A DNA stretch of 56,852 nucleotides from Chara braunii. Taxonomy: Eukaryota > Streptophyta > Charophyceae > Charales > Characeae. The DNA is taken from NCBI GenBank assembly GCA_003427395.1, contig BFEA01000749.1, forward strand, positions 520,038 to 576,889, written 5' to 3'. The notes below the pieces were generated by a model. The model worked only from the letters and a program-made list of their open reading frames with translations. It ran no database searches and was not told where the DNA came from. Shown one piece after another: positions 1 to 10,960 of the stretch. The translations under genes were made by a program, and so were the position numbers. Position 1 is the first letter of the stretch. Every line of letters starts with the position of its first letter.

Positions 1-103
1 GGAAAGATCACCGAAGTATCCCAAGATGAATCGCAACACACCCAACCACTCAAATCAGTGAAAACACAAGATTTGAAGCATCTACACTAGGGGAATATAT
101 ATT

Positions 104-428
104 AGTCTGTAGAGTTTTCCATCTAACGTGGGTGAGTGATAATCTACTTTGATTTTCGTTATAGGTACCTTGAGGGCAGTGGTTGGTGCCCACCTCAGGG
201 TATCACTGCACTTGTCGAGCAATCGTTGATGCTTAACCATAATCGGGGTTAAAGTGGATTATCTCTCACAGTGTAATCAATTAAGGGATTTTGCAGACTG
301 TTGAGGGCTCAACCTCTTGGTGAGTCGGTGAAACTCCGACAAAACAGTTTGTCACAGGGCCTCATTTGTTGTCCTTTTCGCCCTCTGTGCCTACGGTTTA
401 CCGCGCAACGCTGTTTGAAGATATATAC
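104..428 (+). repeat. Left direct repeat (LTR-like) of the retrozyme-like unit
   Basis: Matches 617-945 nearly base for base over long stretches, including the block around 170-210 and the ribozyme region. Differences are mostly single-base. The left edge is near a TAGTCTGTAGAG string and the right edge near the GATATATACCA string. Exact ends are uncertain. Confidence 0.75.
294..351 (+). ncRNA. Decayed hammerhead ribozyme (left copy)
   Basis: Same stems as the right copy: stem III 294-301 with 344-351, stem I GAGG (303-306) with CCTC (313-316), stem II GTCGG (324-328) with CCGAC (336-340). The catalytic core is altered. Where CUGAUGA is required the sequence reads TTGGTGA (317-323), and the GAAA box reads AAAA (341-344). 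These are changes at C3, A6 and G12, all transitions. G12 and A6 are normally essential, so I expect this copy to be inactive. It still documents the repeat's origin. Confidence 0.8.
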
Positions 429-678
429 CACGACTTCGCTAGCACCCTGCTACGATTTTCCTCAGTTGGGTCAAGCGGCAGTGGTCGAGGCCGTCACTAC
501 GCGGCCATACTATGCCTCTAGTGCCAGCGGTGTGTCTGGAGTGTATTTTTTGGCTGTGACATATCTTTCTCTGTTTCGTGGGTGTTTTGCTGGCTTGTGA
601 TGGGATGTGAACAGATAGTCTATAGAGTTCTCGATTTGGTGTGGGTGAGTGATAGTCTGCTTTGATTTTCGTCACCAG

Positions 679-766
679 TACCTTGAGGGCAGTGGTTGGT
701 GCCCACCTCAGGGTATCACTGCAATTGTCGGTCAGTCGTTGATGCTTAACCACAACTGAGGTTAAG
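679..766 (+). ncRNA. Conserved hairpins upstream of the ribozyme
   Basis: Two stem-loops can be drawn. The first joins TACC (679-682) with GGTA (712-715), continuing through GAGG with CCTC and GGC with GCC. The second is a perfect 7-bp stem, CTTAACC (745-751) with GGTTAAG (760-766), around an 8-nt loop. The left copy has the same hairpins (about 169-205 and 235-256) with slight changes. Preserved pairing fits a compact RNA, as in retrozyme and viroid-like RNAs. Confidence 0.5.
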
Positions 767-806
767 GTGGATTATCGCGCACAGTGTAATGAGTTAGGGG
801 ATTCCG

Positions 807-864
807 CAGACTGTTGAGGGTTCAACCTCCTGATGAGTCGGTGAAACTCCGACGAAACAGTTTG
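807..864 (+). ncRNA. Hammerhead ribozyme, complete core (type III layout)
   Basis: Self-cleaving RNA motif. Core CUGAUGA is at 830-836 and GAAA at 854-857, with the canonical G10.1-C11.1 pair (837/853). Stem III has 8 pairs (807-814 with 857-864, one G-U). Stem I is GAGG (816-819) with CCTC (826-829), loop GUUCAA. Stem II is GUCGG (837-841) with CCGAC (849-853), loop UGAAACU. The cleavage triplet is GUU, so cutting is predicted between 815 and 816. UUCA of loop 1 (821-824) can pair with UGAA of loop 2 (842-845), the sort of loop-loop contact that natural hammerheads need at physiological magnesium. All invariant bases are present, so activity is plausible but untested. Confidence 0.9.
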
Positions 865-933
865 TCACAACCCCTCGTTTGTTGTCCTTTTCTCCCTCTC
901 TGCCTACGGTTTACTGGGCAGCTCTGTTTGACG

Positions 934-970
<37 letters not shown>

Positions 971-1014
971 GGGCAGTTCTATTTGACGATATATATGTAT
1001 ATATATATATATAT
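934..1014. repeat. (TA)n microsatellite in two blocks
   Basis: Alternating TA runs at 934-965 and 989-1014 flank a short duplicated piece of the retrozyme-like repeat end. Confidence 0.9.
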
Positions 1015-3079
1015 GAACCTTAATGAGTTGAGTATGAGATTTTGAGGCTCCTCTTGAGTGGCTTTACTCACTTATGAGAGTCTGGCCTTGGACTTGCTCA
1101 CTCCGTTGTCAGGAGACCAGGGAAGGTGACTCCTGCTTACTGTCAAAGCCAGGTGCAACACGGCCTGTCACTCGGTGCACCCTCTTTGGAGGTCTTCTAC
1201 AGCAAGACAGGTCGAAGGAGTTTAGATACCTGTCATGGTCTCTTTTAAAAGTTTGAACTCTTTTTTTTTTCAATCTTGAAAATGCAAAGCAGAGCTAACC
1301 AAGATAATTAAGTAGGACTTCCCTGCAAGTCTGAACTAACTGTTGGATTCAACAGTCAAGAGAAGCACACTAGAACACAGCTTAGCACGTGTACACTCCG
1401 ATTTAAAAAGAAAAATAAAAAAACGAACTTAAGATTGATGGAGATTTCGTTGAGAACAACCATATGCTTAGGACCAACTTTGGAGTTAAGGTTTTCAAGG
1501 AAAACATCCTCACCCGGATCTGAACAAAAGTCGTGGAAGAAAGTTGTTACAGTCCCCTCTTTTGAACACCACTAGTCTACAGACCCCGCCTCGAAATAAC
1601 CCTTTTCCAAGCCTTTGATCTGTTACCAATTTTCGTTAAGTGTAATTCCTTTTCTCCTAGTCCCGACAATCCCGTCCGGTTCCCTTTATCCATTTTTCTC
1701 ACATGCTTCCTCCCAACTGTTCAGTCGCAAAAAAAAGATAAATGTTGAGTAGTTGATTGACCGACGACAAGACCGTAGTCGCATAAGGGGTTCTAGTTGA
1801 GGTGGAGAAATCTCCAGTTTACCAAAGCAGAATCCTTGGCGATGTCCGATAATCCGTGAGGTGTGCTAGGTATCCACGGAGATGGCACCTGGCGAGCATA
1901 CAATTTTCTTATTCCGAGCATGCCCCACAAAGAGTACTGTTTCAGCTTCCCGGTCGAAACTTCTTTGTCACCTCACAGAACTTCGCCGAAACAGAAGCTG
2001 GATTGTTCCCCGCTTCTAACGTTCCTGGCTAGCTTTGACAATGGACTCAATCTGAAGGATACCTGGTAACTAGTCAAGATGCAGGGGAGCTCAGCGTCCA
2101 ATGAAGTCTCCAGTAATCATGACACGTGATCTATGAACAGCATCCCGCATCTCCTAACCAACGGACAAGAAGAAACAAGGAAGAATAAACTTTTCAAGGG
2201 ACAAAAAAATAAACACTCATTAGTGACCATAGAGATAGTAATCCCTCATATCCCTCTCCTTCTCCGGGCTTCTCCTCGCTTCGACGTGAACAATCATCAT
2301 TCGAGAAACGAGTTGGGCAGGGTCTGGCCACTTCAGAATATCACGTGGCTCAGTTCTTCCAATGAAGACGTCCAGCAGACGCACAACTTCGTGACTAACA
2401 ACTATTTGGGGTTCCATCTTTCTCAGTTGATCCACATATCCGGATTTTCCCTCCTTGTCCGTGCTAACTCATCAAAGAAGGCAGCGCAGTAGACGATATG
2501 TCAGTAGTGACGACTCAACATCAAGCGCCACGTCACCAACATTGAAGCCAGTGCGATAAGCGCCACATAGGGGCGCAGTAGTTCCGCGCCTTCGTCCACA
2601 ATGCTAAATCACAGCCTTCGTTGGGTTCGTCCACCTCAGCTGATGATCTCCTTGACTCGCGTCCGTCACTCTATACACCATTCAAATCAGCATATCCTGA
2701 CCACGCACCGAATGCCGCCCCTCCGTGGTTCAATCACCGATCTAGTACGATCTCAGAACTCCTCGTTCGCTGAGAACTTTTGTCCGTCCCGTTCCGGTGG
2801 CTCGCTTCCTTCTTCCTCCTGTTCTCTCTATCGTACCGCCAACCTACTTTGCAGCTCGTCTTCTTACACGAGAAGTGCTCACACGTTAGGTGGTGAGACG
2901 ACAAGCGCGTAACCACTTCTACCTCTCATCCCCGTCGAGCTCCGACCAGAACCATATGACCGAGGCCGCACAATGTCCCACCTGAAATTCTCTCGATTAC
3001 TTTCTCAACGATTGGGCGATCTGGTTTTCACTCGACGACAAAGTGCTTTACTATGTGCCTGCGTTCCATCGCCTCGTGT
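1015..3079. other. Intergenic, no recognisable gene
   Basis: Only short uninformative reading frames on both strands, with no domain or motif I recognise. It may hold decayed repeats, but I see no termini or internal structure. Confidence 0.5.
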
Positions 3080-3640
3080 GGCAAGTTTGCGAGAGCGACC
3101 CCCCACCCATATGAGCGCACAAGTACGACTGAATTTTGTAACAACTGACCGTTAAAGCTCACGTATATACCGTTGTCTCCCATGACGAACTCACGAAACT
3201 CACCGAACTCTGCCATCAGGTCGTTGCACCGGGCTCTTGCGGCGAACTTACGAGAGTGGCCCTCTGCGCATGTGAATTTATAAGTATCACCGAGCTCTAA
3301 TATCAGATCGTTGTTGCGCGCTCCTGCACGATTACCTCATGTCTTGATCTTACGAGAATGGCCCCCTGCACATGTGAACTTACGAGCGAACTCTGTGACA
3401 ATAGATTGTTACAACACGCTCATGTGGATAATGTCTCTCGTCTTGAGCTTACGTGAGCGACCTTCTGCTCGTGTTAGCTCACGAGCCTCACCGAGCTCTT
3501 CAGTCTGATCATTATCACGCGTTCTTGCGCAATTCCCGCTAGCCTTGATCGCACGAGAATGACTCTCTGCACATGTGAACTTACGAGCGAACTATGTGAC
3601 AACAGACCGTTACAACACGCTCGTTAGGCTCCCCTGGTCC
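3080..3640. repeat. Degenerate tandem array, ~100-bp units in ~200-bp pairs
   Basis: The string ACGAGAATG followed by CACATGTGAACTTACGAGCG recurs at 3352 and 3553, a spacing of 201 bp. Alternating half-units (around 3245 and 3450) share the CACCGAGCTCT motif and the CTTGCGC/CTCCTGCAC ends. A more diverged pair covers about 3080-3240. Together they form roughly three higher-order units of an AB satellite-like array. Short frames across it are by-products. Confidence 0.7.
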
Positions 3641-5747
3641 GCTTTCTTCTCCTTACTCACCTCCTTCGCTCCCCACTCGGCTTTCCCCTTTGTCAAGTTT
3701 GTAGCAAGCCAAAGATCACCTCCTTCGTCCTGCTCTCGCCGCCTGTCTTCTCAGACGGTTACTCCCTTGCATGTGGGTTCATCATCGTCCAGGTGCACCC
3801 ACAGAAAGATGGGCACGAACGCGCCCATCCCACCCTGCATGGCTACCCGTTGTACTGCTTTTTGCCCGAGCTCGTATTTGAGTAGGCTGTGGCTTGACTC
3901 TGATCAGCACGTAACTACCCAACCAGCGACGGGCGTAGTCAGCCCGAATCGTGATCGCTCGAGCACACGTCGTTCCCCGTGTACGCCTCTCTCCCCGAAT
4001 GCCTTCCCCCGTCATGAATGAATCCTCCCCTTTTTTTGCTTAGGCTTTTTGGCCTGAGTCTGTTCACCAGTCCAGTCTCACCTTGACCGCTACTTAGCAA
4101 GCCACAACTCCCCTCTCCTCCAACTATTTGGTCTACAACTGCGCTGGTCTGGTCCCCAGTGATCGCAATGTTCCCTTATTGCCCGAGTACCCCCGACTCG
4201 AATTCTCCCCTGTTTTCTTCATAGTGGGCCAAGATCACGTGGTTAGCTGTAACCCCCCTTTTTCGACGGTAGCACTTCTTTTTGGTTTTGTCATCGACCT
4301 GGCATTTAAAGCCGATCTGGCTTGTTCTGTCCGTGCGTGACTTCTTCCTTTTGTCTCGGTACCTAGGATCACTTGAATAATAAATACATACAGTCCGCAA
4401 ATGTCTGGTCTGATAAACGTGATCTGAATTTTTGGGGCCATTGACTGTGTGCGGTCTTTTAGCCCTTGTTCAAAGGAAGTATGTAGGTAGGGAACGCCAC
4501 AAATTTGGCTAGTCATACCCGAGACATCACTGTCGATAATCCGATGTAGCGGCCAATGCCCTTACTCGCTATCGTTGCAGCCAGCACACATGATCCTGGA
4601 TATAGTCGTGCGTCGATCTTGTCCCATGCCTCAAGTCATAGCCCAGGGTCTCACGCGCGGAACCAACCAGTAAGCCCATAAATGTCCTTATCTTATACAT
4701 TGCCCAGTCAACTCATGCATAGTATAATCCAACAGTGGGTCACGCTAAAAAACGAAGGTCACATAGGGGTTAATAAAACATAGGAATCGAGGCATTTTGG
4801 TATGCAAACATTATCCCGACACAGAAATGGGGAATCAGTGAAATCTGAAAATTTTGTTTTCTTTTTCATTGTTCTTCTTCGTAATCAATGTTTCCTATAC
4901 AACCCGAAAAATAAACCAAAAACGACCCTTGACTCACTACGTCAAAATTGGTTGCACGGAGCCTCGAGCATGCGGTCGAGGTCAAGCGCTATTGGCGATG
5001 CTTGTAGAGTCAAAATTGCCCCGTTATGGAGCTCCAGAAACAAAACAGGTCCATATGATATTTAGGATAATAAAAGTAGGTCTAGTATATATGACGACGG
5101 GAGCGAAAAACGATGCCTAGTCTGAATCCTTCATTCTTTTATCTCTCGTCTGTCGTATTGGCTGTCAAAATTTATCTCAATCATTAGGTGTGGCCCGTAA
5201 TTCCCGCATTCCGGGAGGCTGACTGGATTTGGCCGCCTGACACCGTTTCCTCATATTGCTTGAAAGTACCCTCTTCGTGTAGTGAGATTGACCAAAAGTG
5301 TCACCATCTATCCTAAGATTGTTTGGAAGTCCCAAGGCCAAAGTGGTCACTTGATCCAAAGAAATCTGGTTGAATAGGTAAGGGAACCCAAGCAAGCCTT
5401 AGGGCCTTAGGGGCTCAATCCATACCACTTGAAACTAAAGTATTTTCAAGGAGCAAAAACGGTTTCGCCCCTTGAAACTCAAGGGCGCCAGATGCAAAAT
5501 CGAATTCCACCTCAAGGGAGTCAGGAGATGACTGGAGTTTCAAGGGCGGAAACTAGCCACACTGCTTACCAAAACAGCAAGGGCGTGCCTGACCACATTG
5601 CTCACAAAAAATTATTCACATATAACACTTTATTTTATTTTTCCCTCTCCTTTTTTGCCCTTTCAAGGGTCGTTTCAAGTGACTGTGGAATGAGAAAACG
5701 AGTGAGGGGAAATTGATCACCTTTACTGAGTTAAGATTCTTCACGAG
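3641..5747. other. Intergenic, no recognisable gene
   Basis: Serine/proline-rich short frames (for example 3575-4021) look like chance products of C/T-rich sequence. Around 5430-5660 the motif CTTGAAACT and its complement recur, including an imperfect inverted pair (5466-5480 and 5535-5549). No gene signal seen. Confidence 0.45.
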
Positions 5748-6230
5748 TGTTGGCCATGATTATTCATCTGTACTTTCTGAGATTATTATGAGTTCTCACT
5801 TTTCCAGCATTTATCTTGCCTATGCCTTGAGTCAGTCAGTCCTGCTTCATTTGCATTGACCTTGCTTGATGATTATACTTCCTGATGATCTCGTCACAGT
5901 TCTCAAAATGAGTAAATTGGTAGAATTGATACATGCATGATACACCAAAATTTTATAATTATTATTTGCATGATCTTTGCAGTTCCGAATTATAATAAAA
6001 GATTCCTAAGACTTGTGACTGGCAAAGACCGCAATTGAAGGGTCTCGCTCGAAGCCGAACGCATACAATAGGAAGGGATGTGCTTTATTTAATTAATTAA
6101 TTAATTAATTAAGTAATTTATTTATTTATTTATTTATTTATTTATTGCAAAGGTAAGCAAAATCCTGTGTGACAACCTGATGGCTTTCTTGTTGCCAGAA
6201 GTGGCCAGACTCAAAAAAGTGTGATAAAAA
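5748..6230 (+). repeat. 5' LTR of element A
   Basis: Begins TGTTGGCC and matches 36097-36537 over almost its whole length. It includes an AATAAA signal near 5995 and ends just before the primer-binding site. A TTAA/TTTA microsatellite (6085-6146) is expanded here relative to the other copy and explains most of the length difference. The exact 3' edge is unclear because no CA dinucleotide directly precedes the primer site. Confidence 0.7.
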
Positions 6231-6250
6231 TGGCGTCGTTGTCGGGGATA
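6231..6250 (+). other. Primer-binding site of element A
   Basis: Reads TGGCGTCGTTGTCGGGGAT, close to the TGGCGCCGTTGCCGGGGA-type sites of plant Athila/Tat-lineage elements, which are complementary to a tRNA 3' end. It sits directly after the LTR, as required for minus-strand priming. Confidence 0.7.
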
Positions 6251-6542
6251 TGAATTTGTTTTGTGTCCGGAACGAGCCTGGGTCAGCATGAGCTTTGATG
6301 ACAATGTTTAATCCTCAAACTGATTTTGCTATTCTCATTAAGTCATGATTCTCTTTGAGACTACGATTGTTAACTGTGTCTAATCTCTTCATGTGTGAGG
6401 TACCACACTGGAGTGGAGAAGGGGATTGACATTACTTGACATTATTTGTTGGAGAGGATCAGGCTCGACCAAAGGTTTGCTTTATGAATCTTAACATCCT
6501 TGGGAGACTGAGAAAGAAGGAAGCAAACCAAAAACAAAGGAA

Positions 6543-8362
6543 ATGCCTTCATTAGGAATGTTGGTCGAAGATGCGTCAAATGAGCTTTCTAGACTCACTT
6601 CTAAGGAGATACTTCATCATCAGTACGAGCATTTTTGGACCTATCATTCTGGTAGTTCAGCAATCTGCGTAGTGCTGACTCACTTCCTGGTAGGAGATAT
6701 TTATGATATTCGTCCTTACGTCAAGAAGGGAGGTACTAACGATGGTGAGGTTTTTAATTGGCTGTGAGAAATTGTTGTTCAATCTATCTATGAAGAGAAG
6801 GCAGAATTAACCAGACAAAGGAAGAAACTGGAATGGGGTTTAATGCCAGTGACTTATCAAACAATTCATATTCCTCATATTCCTAATAACTATTGTGATG
6901 GAAGTAACTGACTGCCAATTATCAACATGATACTGAAAAAGGAAAAATGGAGGGACTAACATGAGAAGAGAAGAGATTTCAGTGAGGGAAATCGAGTAAC
7001 AAATGTCATAATCAGTCTGTCAAGGAACAATTGGTTGTTGTAGTCGAGTTTGCTCTAAAGGTGAGAAGAGATCGGAGACATTAATGAATCAACAATATTT
7101 ACCTCCAAAAGAAAAACCCTGGTTGAAACTGGGAAGAGGATATGAGAGGTTGAGCAAAGAAGAAGCAGAAGAACTGTTGAATTCCCTTAACTTTTTAGTG
7201 CGGAAAGCAATGTTCCCCTATGAGATTGTTAGGTATGAAGCATTGAAAAACCTGGGATTGGAACATGATAGTCTATATGACCTTATATGCGATTTCATTG
7301 AGCTTGATGAATATGATGTCGGAATTTATGTGTCACAACGGAGGTTTGAAGGATGTGAACGTGACATATGTTGGGAACGAGCAGTAAACATTGTGCAAGA
7401 AGAAAGGAGAAGACTTGAACAAGAGAATAAAAGTTTCACTTGGAGTACTCGTGTCGGATTTCTTTTTGGAATACCATCTCCTTTGAAATAGCTTCATCTT
7501 TCAAAAGATAATTGGTCAGCTATGGTGGATTTTGTATGGAAGGTGAAGAGGTCTCAAAAACACTCTCAGTAGCAAGGATATCAATTGTGAAAAGGCAGAT
7601 TATATGAAGTGACTGAGTTTGATAACCCCAATATAATTATGAGATATGAGATTCGTGGGAAAGGTCATATAATATTACATATCCCAGTGGTCAAATTCCT
7701 TAATACGGGTAGCTTGGACGTGAGGATTTACGCTCCAACATGTCTAGAGAAGGAGACAAATTATTTTGAATGTCTAAGAGGTACTCATATTAGTGTTATA
7801 AGAACGAAAAAGTGGCTTGAGAAGTTGCAAAGAAAGGTAACTTGGGAAGCGAGAGGGAGGCAGTTTGAGAGAATCCCTAACTTCTCAACTACTGATGACT
7901 TTGAAGACATAAGAGATTGGATGCCTCTGCTAGAAACCATCCCCATGGTAGGCAAAGCAAGAGAGGATGATTTCATTGTGATGCTAAAGTTCTTACTTCT
8001 GAATACTTTTGAGCACATATTTGAGATTTCTTATTATACTAATCCCAAGATCGATCTTTCTTGACACTGTCTATGATGAGTAATAATGTTTGGTCCCGTT
8101 GAACAACTTACGTTTGAGATTATACTAGAAGGAAGGACATTCAAGACAGAGGGTAGTCTCCGGATATGAGACAAAAATATTTTCACTCTGGATAAGGTTG
8201 AGTTCCTACAACCCTTTCTTGATCGGATGAGAGACTCTACCTTGAGAATTATTACTGATCAGACTGAGATGAAGATAGTGAGGGTGGGGACTGTTGACGG
8301 AGTGTCCTACCACAGCTCCAGAGAACGAGTCTTTCTTGCCAGAAGGGTGAGTAATGGTCTAT
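6543..8362 (+). pseudogene. Extra ORF between LTR and gag (element A ORF1), degraded
   Basis: Coding-like sequence in pieces: 6543-6767 continuing past a stop to about 6900, then one frame covering 7084-8064 with several stops, then about 8087-8362 after a shift. Translations are rich in charged and aromatic residues, with no motif I recognise. It lies upstream of gag, where most Ty3/gypsy elements have only a leader; Ogre-type elements are known to carry such an ORF1. I do not assign a function. It could also be the true gag N-terminus split by decay. Confidence 0.5.
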
Positions 8363-8675
8363 AAACGATGCAATTTTAAATTATGAGATTATAGATCTTA
8401 CAAGGTACTTTATGATCTGGGGTACGGTGAAAGGATACAACAAAAGATTGAGTAGGGACAATGAGAGAGAACTGATTGAGGATTATATTGGGGGATTACG
8501 AAGAATTGTCTTGCCTCTAATCTCTACATTATCTACCTACAAAATTCTCAAAGGGTAGAACCAACAAGAGAGGAGAGAGACGAGTTTGTATCTCTTGCAA
8601 GAAGAGTGAGGGATTGAAAGCAAGAAAGAAGAGGTCAAAAGTGATAACAAAAGAGATGAAGGGATATTAAGAAAA

Positions 8676-9892
8676 TTGATAGTCAAGATGTCTGGACGAG
8701 GGAGGCCTAGCTCAAGGCCTAGTTTTTTTGCAGAGACTCATGAAGAGACCCTGGTGGGTGCCATACGAGAGTTGGTCGAGAGAGTTGCTACTATAAAAGG
8801 GGGCTCGGATATTGCAAGGGCAAAAAAAACAGATGGAAAAATTTCATGTTTCAGAGGGCCGCAAGTCAATGATTTTTTTTATGAGTATGAATTGTTTGGT
8901 CTCAGTTGTGGTTTGACCGACAGACAACGACTCAAACACCTTCTGTTATATCGTGACTTTGACTTCAGACTGACCGTACAAGAACTGATGGAATGGGCTA
9001 CTACATGGGAAAAGGTTAAGGAAAGAATGAAAAGAGAATTTGAGAAAGAATTTGTTCCGACTACTACCAAGGATCTCCTCAATATCAGAAGGGCTTATTA
9101 TGACACATTCAATGTTTTCCTTCAGACATTTATCTGAACAACCAGAAGAATTCCGTATTTGAATGAGGCTCAGAGATGTCATATTTTTCTGAATAACTTC
9201 ATTGACAACGAGAGACAGACGGTTCTGAATAAGACTCAACATTACCCTCTCAGATGAGATGAAATGGTTGCAATAGTTAGATCACTACCTACTGTTTCGC
9301 ATGAGAAGTGGTCACTCGATCAGATCAGTACTATGGCAAAGACTGGGAGACAGAGAATGGCATGAACATAAGAAAGAATTTGAGCACAAAGAATATTGTC
9401 CAACGAGTTATGACCAACTACATGTCTGTTGTTCCTACTCGAGATGAGAAAGGGAAAAAGAAAGCAAAAAGTGAGGATGAGGAAGATGATGATGATGATG
9501 ATGATAGGAAAAAAGAAGACTTTTCCAGATCTAGAAGGAATGGGGGAAATGGTGGTAGAGGAAACAGAGAAAGAAGGAAGTATGAGGATCGTCAAAGTAA
9601 AAGCTTCGTGTGTTATTATTGTGGTGAAGGAGGCCACACCACCACTTATTGTAAACCCCTGGAAGAGGATGTGAAGAGTGGGATGGCTAAAAAAGTTGCA
9701 ATGGGTAATGTCTGTGACAATTCATTGAATAAGTTGGATCCTAGACATCTTGGAGGTATGAGACTTCTTGCCCTTAAACATAAAAAGAAGATGAAAATAA
9801 AGAAGAAAAGAAAGGTTAATGAAAAAGTTCATTTTGTTATTGGTGAATTACCTGAAGAACTTGTGCAAAATTGGATGATCCTTCAACTATAA
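8676..9892 (+). pseudogene. gag: Element A gag: capsid-like region plus CCHC zinc knuckle
   Basis: Gag packages the element RNA in cytoplasmic particles. The first part (8676-9137, 153 codons) has the leucine-, tryptophan- and arginine-rich helical look of a retrotransposon capsid. A break around 9138-9307 shifts frame. The second part (9308-9892) carries a basic/acidic tract with a run of aspartates, an RGG-like stretch and a knuckle CYYCGEGGHTTTYC (9611-9652), the C-X2-C-X4-H-X4-C nucleocapsid signature. A lysine-rich tail follows. The frame break makes it non-functional as it stands. Confidence 0.75.
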
Positions 9893-10467
9893 TTAATTTT
9901 TCTGTACAGTCTTTGACACTAGTGGAAAATTTTTCTGATTGAGCTACCTCAAGTGATCGTGTATAAGAAGGGAATCCTACCTCTCAAGACTCCTTTGAGT
10001 TAGTAGAATTTCCTTCTGGTGAATCCACTTGTTAAGTTAACATGATGTCTTTTGAAGGTTCATTACCATCAGAAGTCGTCATGGAACCTGATAGAGTGGT
10101 TGGTGAGGTTAGAAATCTTCAGGCAAACTTGACTCCTCAGATGATTGAGGGAAAAAAAAAAAAAAAAAGCGGGACAAACCTTGAATGAAATTCTTGATGA
10201 TCAGGAACAGAATCTTTTGTCCCGAAAGAATGAACAAGGGAAGAAAAAAAAGTTCATGCCCAGTAGTGCATGGGAAGATGAAACTCTAATCACCGATCTG
10301 ATTACAAAGATGCTAAAGAGGTAACTCTATCTTTCAAGGAGGCTATGGCTTCATCACCTAAGCTGAGAGAGAAACTTAAAAAGTTGATTGAAAAGAAAAA
10401 GGTGGAAGTCAATTACTTAGAATCGACTTTTTCTAGTCAAGTGAACAGGTCATTGTGAGGGTGTAAG

Positions 10468-10939
10468 ATGAGATTTGCAAGGTGTAAGATGAGATTTGCA
10501 ACCACCGGTTGGGGATACTTGACTATCTGTATTAACCAAGTGAAGATTCGGGCCTTAGTAGACTTTGGGGCAGGAGTGATCCTTCTCTCCCAGAGAACTA
10601 TTGAAGCTCGTGATTTAACTATTAGTAGGCCATCAAAAAAACGTATTAAGCAATAATGTTGAAAATCTCTATCCGACTGGTTATATTGATAATCTGCCAA
10701 TCAAAGTTAGAACAATGATTGTTAAGCTGTTAAGCTTCGTGGTTTTAAATTTAAATCATGACTATATCATTGGCAACCCATTCTTGCATAAAATGGAAGC
10801 TGTTCAATTTTTTGGTTATGAAAGGTCATCTTGGGTTAGCTTGCAGGATTCAGAGACTGCTCAGGAGCAAACCTTTATAGTTTGTATTTCTCACCACCAT
10901 AAGCACCAAATATCAATCAGTTCAATCAGAAGAGAATAA
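10468..10939 (+). pseudogene. Element A aspartic protease, degraded
   Basis: The protease processes the Gag-Pol polyprotein. The first piece (10468-10656) has ALVDFGAGVILLS, which aligns with the usual ALVDSGA active-site loop, serine replaced by phenylalanine. The second piece (10715-10939, another frame) has HDYIIGNPFL, matching the conserved D-x-I-L-G-x-P-x-L near the domain end. A frameshift lies at about 10650-10715. Catalytic Asp is present, but frame and loop are damaged. Confidence 0.65.
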
Positions 10940-10960
10940 TTTATTGAGAAAACCAGAAAA

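Larger units (their letters stand above)
104..945 (+). mobile_element. Retrozyme-like element with two hammerhead-bearing direct repeats
   Basis: Two direct copies of a ~325-bp sequence (about 104-428 and 617-945) are separated by ~190 bp of unrelated sequence. Each copy holds a hammerhead ribozyme motif at the same relative place, plus two further hairpins. Plant retrozymes are known as short non-autonomous LTR retroelements whose LTRs carry type III hammerheads and whose RNA circulates as a monomer cut between the two sites. Here the predicted cuts (after 302 and after 815) would release a 513-nt RNA. No coding capacity is visible. I could not find a convincing primer-binding site or target duplication, and repeat edges are set by eye, so the LTR interpretation is weaker than the ribozyme call. 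Alternatives are a tandem satellite carrying ribozymes or a viroid-like DNA copy. Confidence 0.72.
617..945 (+). repeat. Right direct repeat (LTR-like) of the retrozyme-like unit
   Basis: Direct copy of 104-428. Its 3' part is followed by a (TA)n run (934-965), after which a short segment of the repeat end (about 966-988, TTTACCGGGCAG...) is repeated with a second TA run (989-1014). That suggests local slippage or a partial extra unit. Confidence 0.75.

Noticed and set aside
3575-4021. 148-codon Ser/Pro-rich open frame
   Set aside because: C/T-rich composition, no domain, and it starts inside the tandem array; likely chance.
5875-5910. CTGATGA string resembling a hammerhead core (also in the copy near 36230)
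   Set aside because: No GAAA box or stems at the required places; it is part of the LTR sequence.
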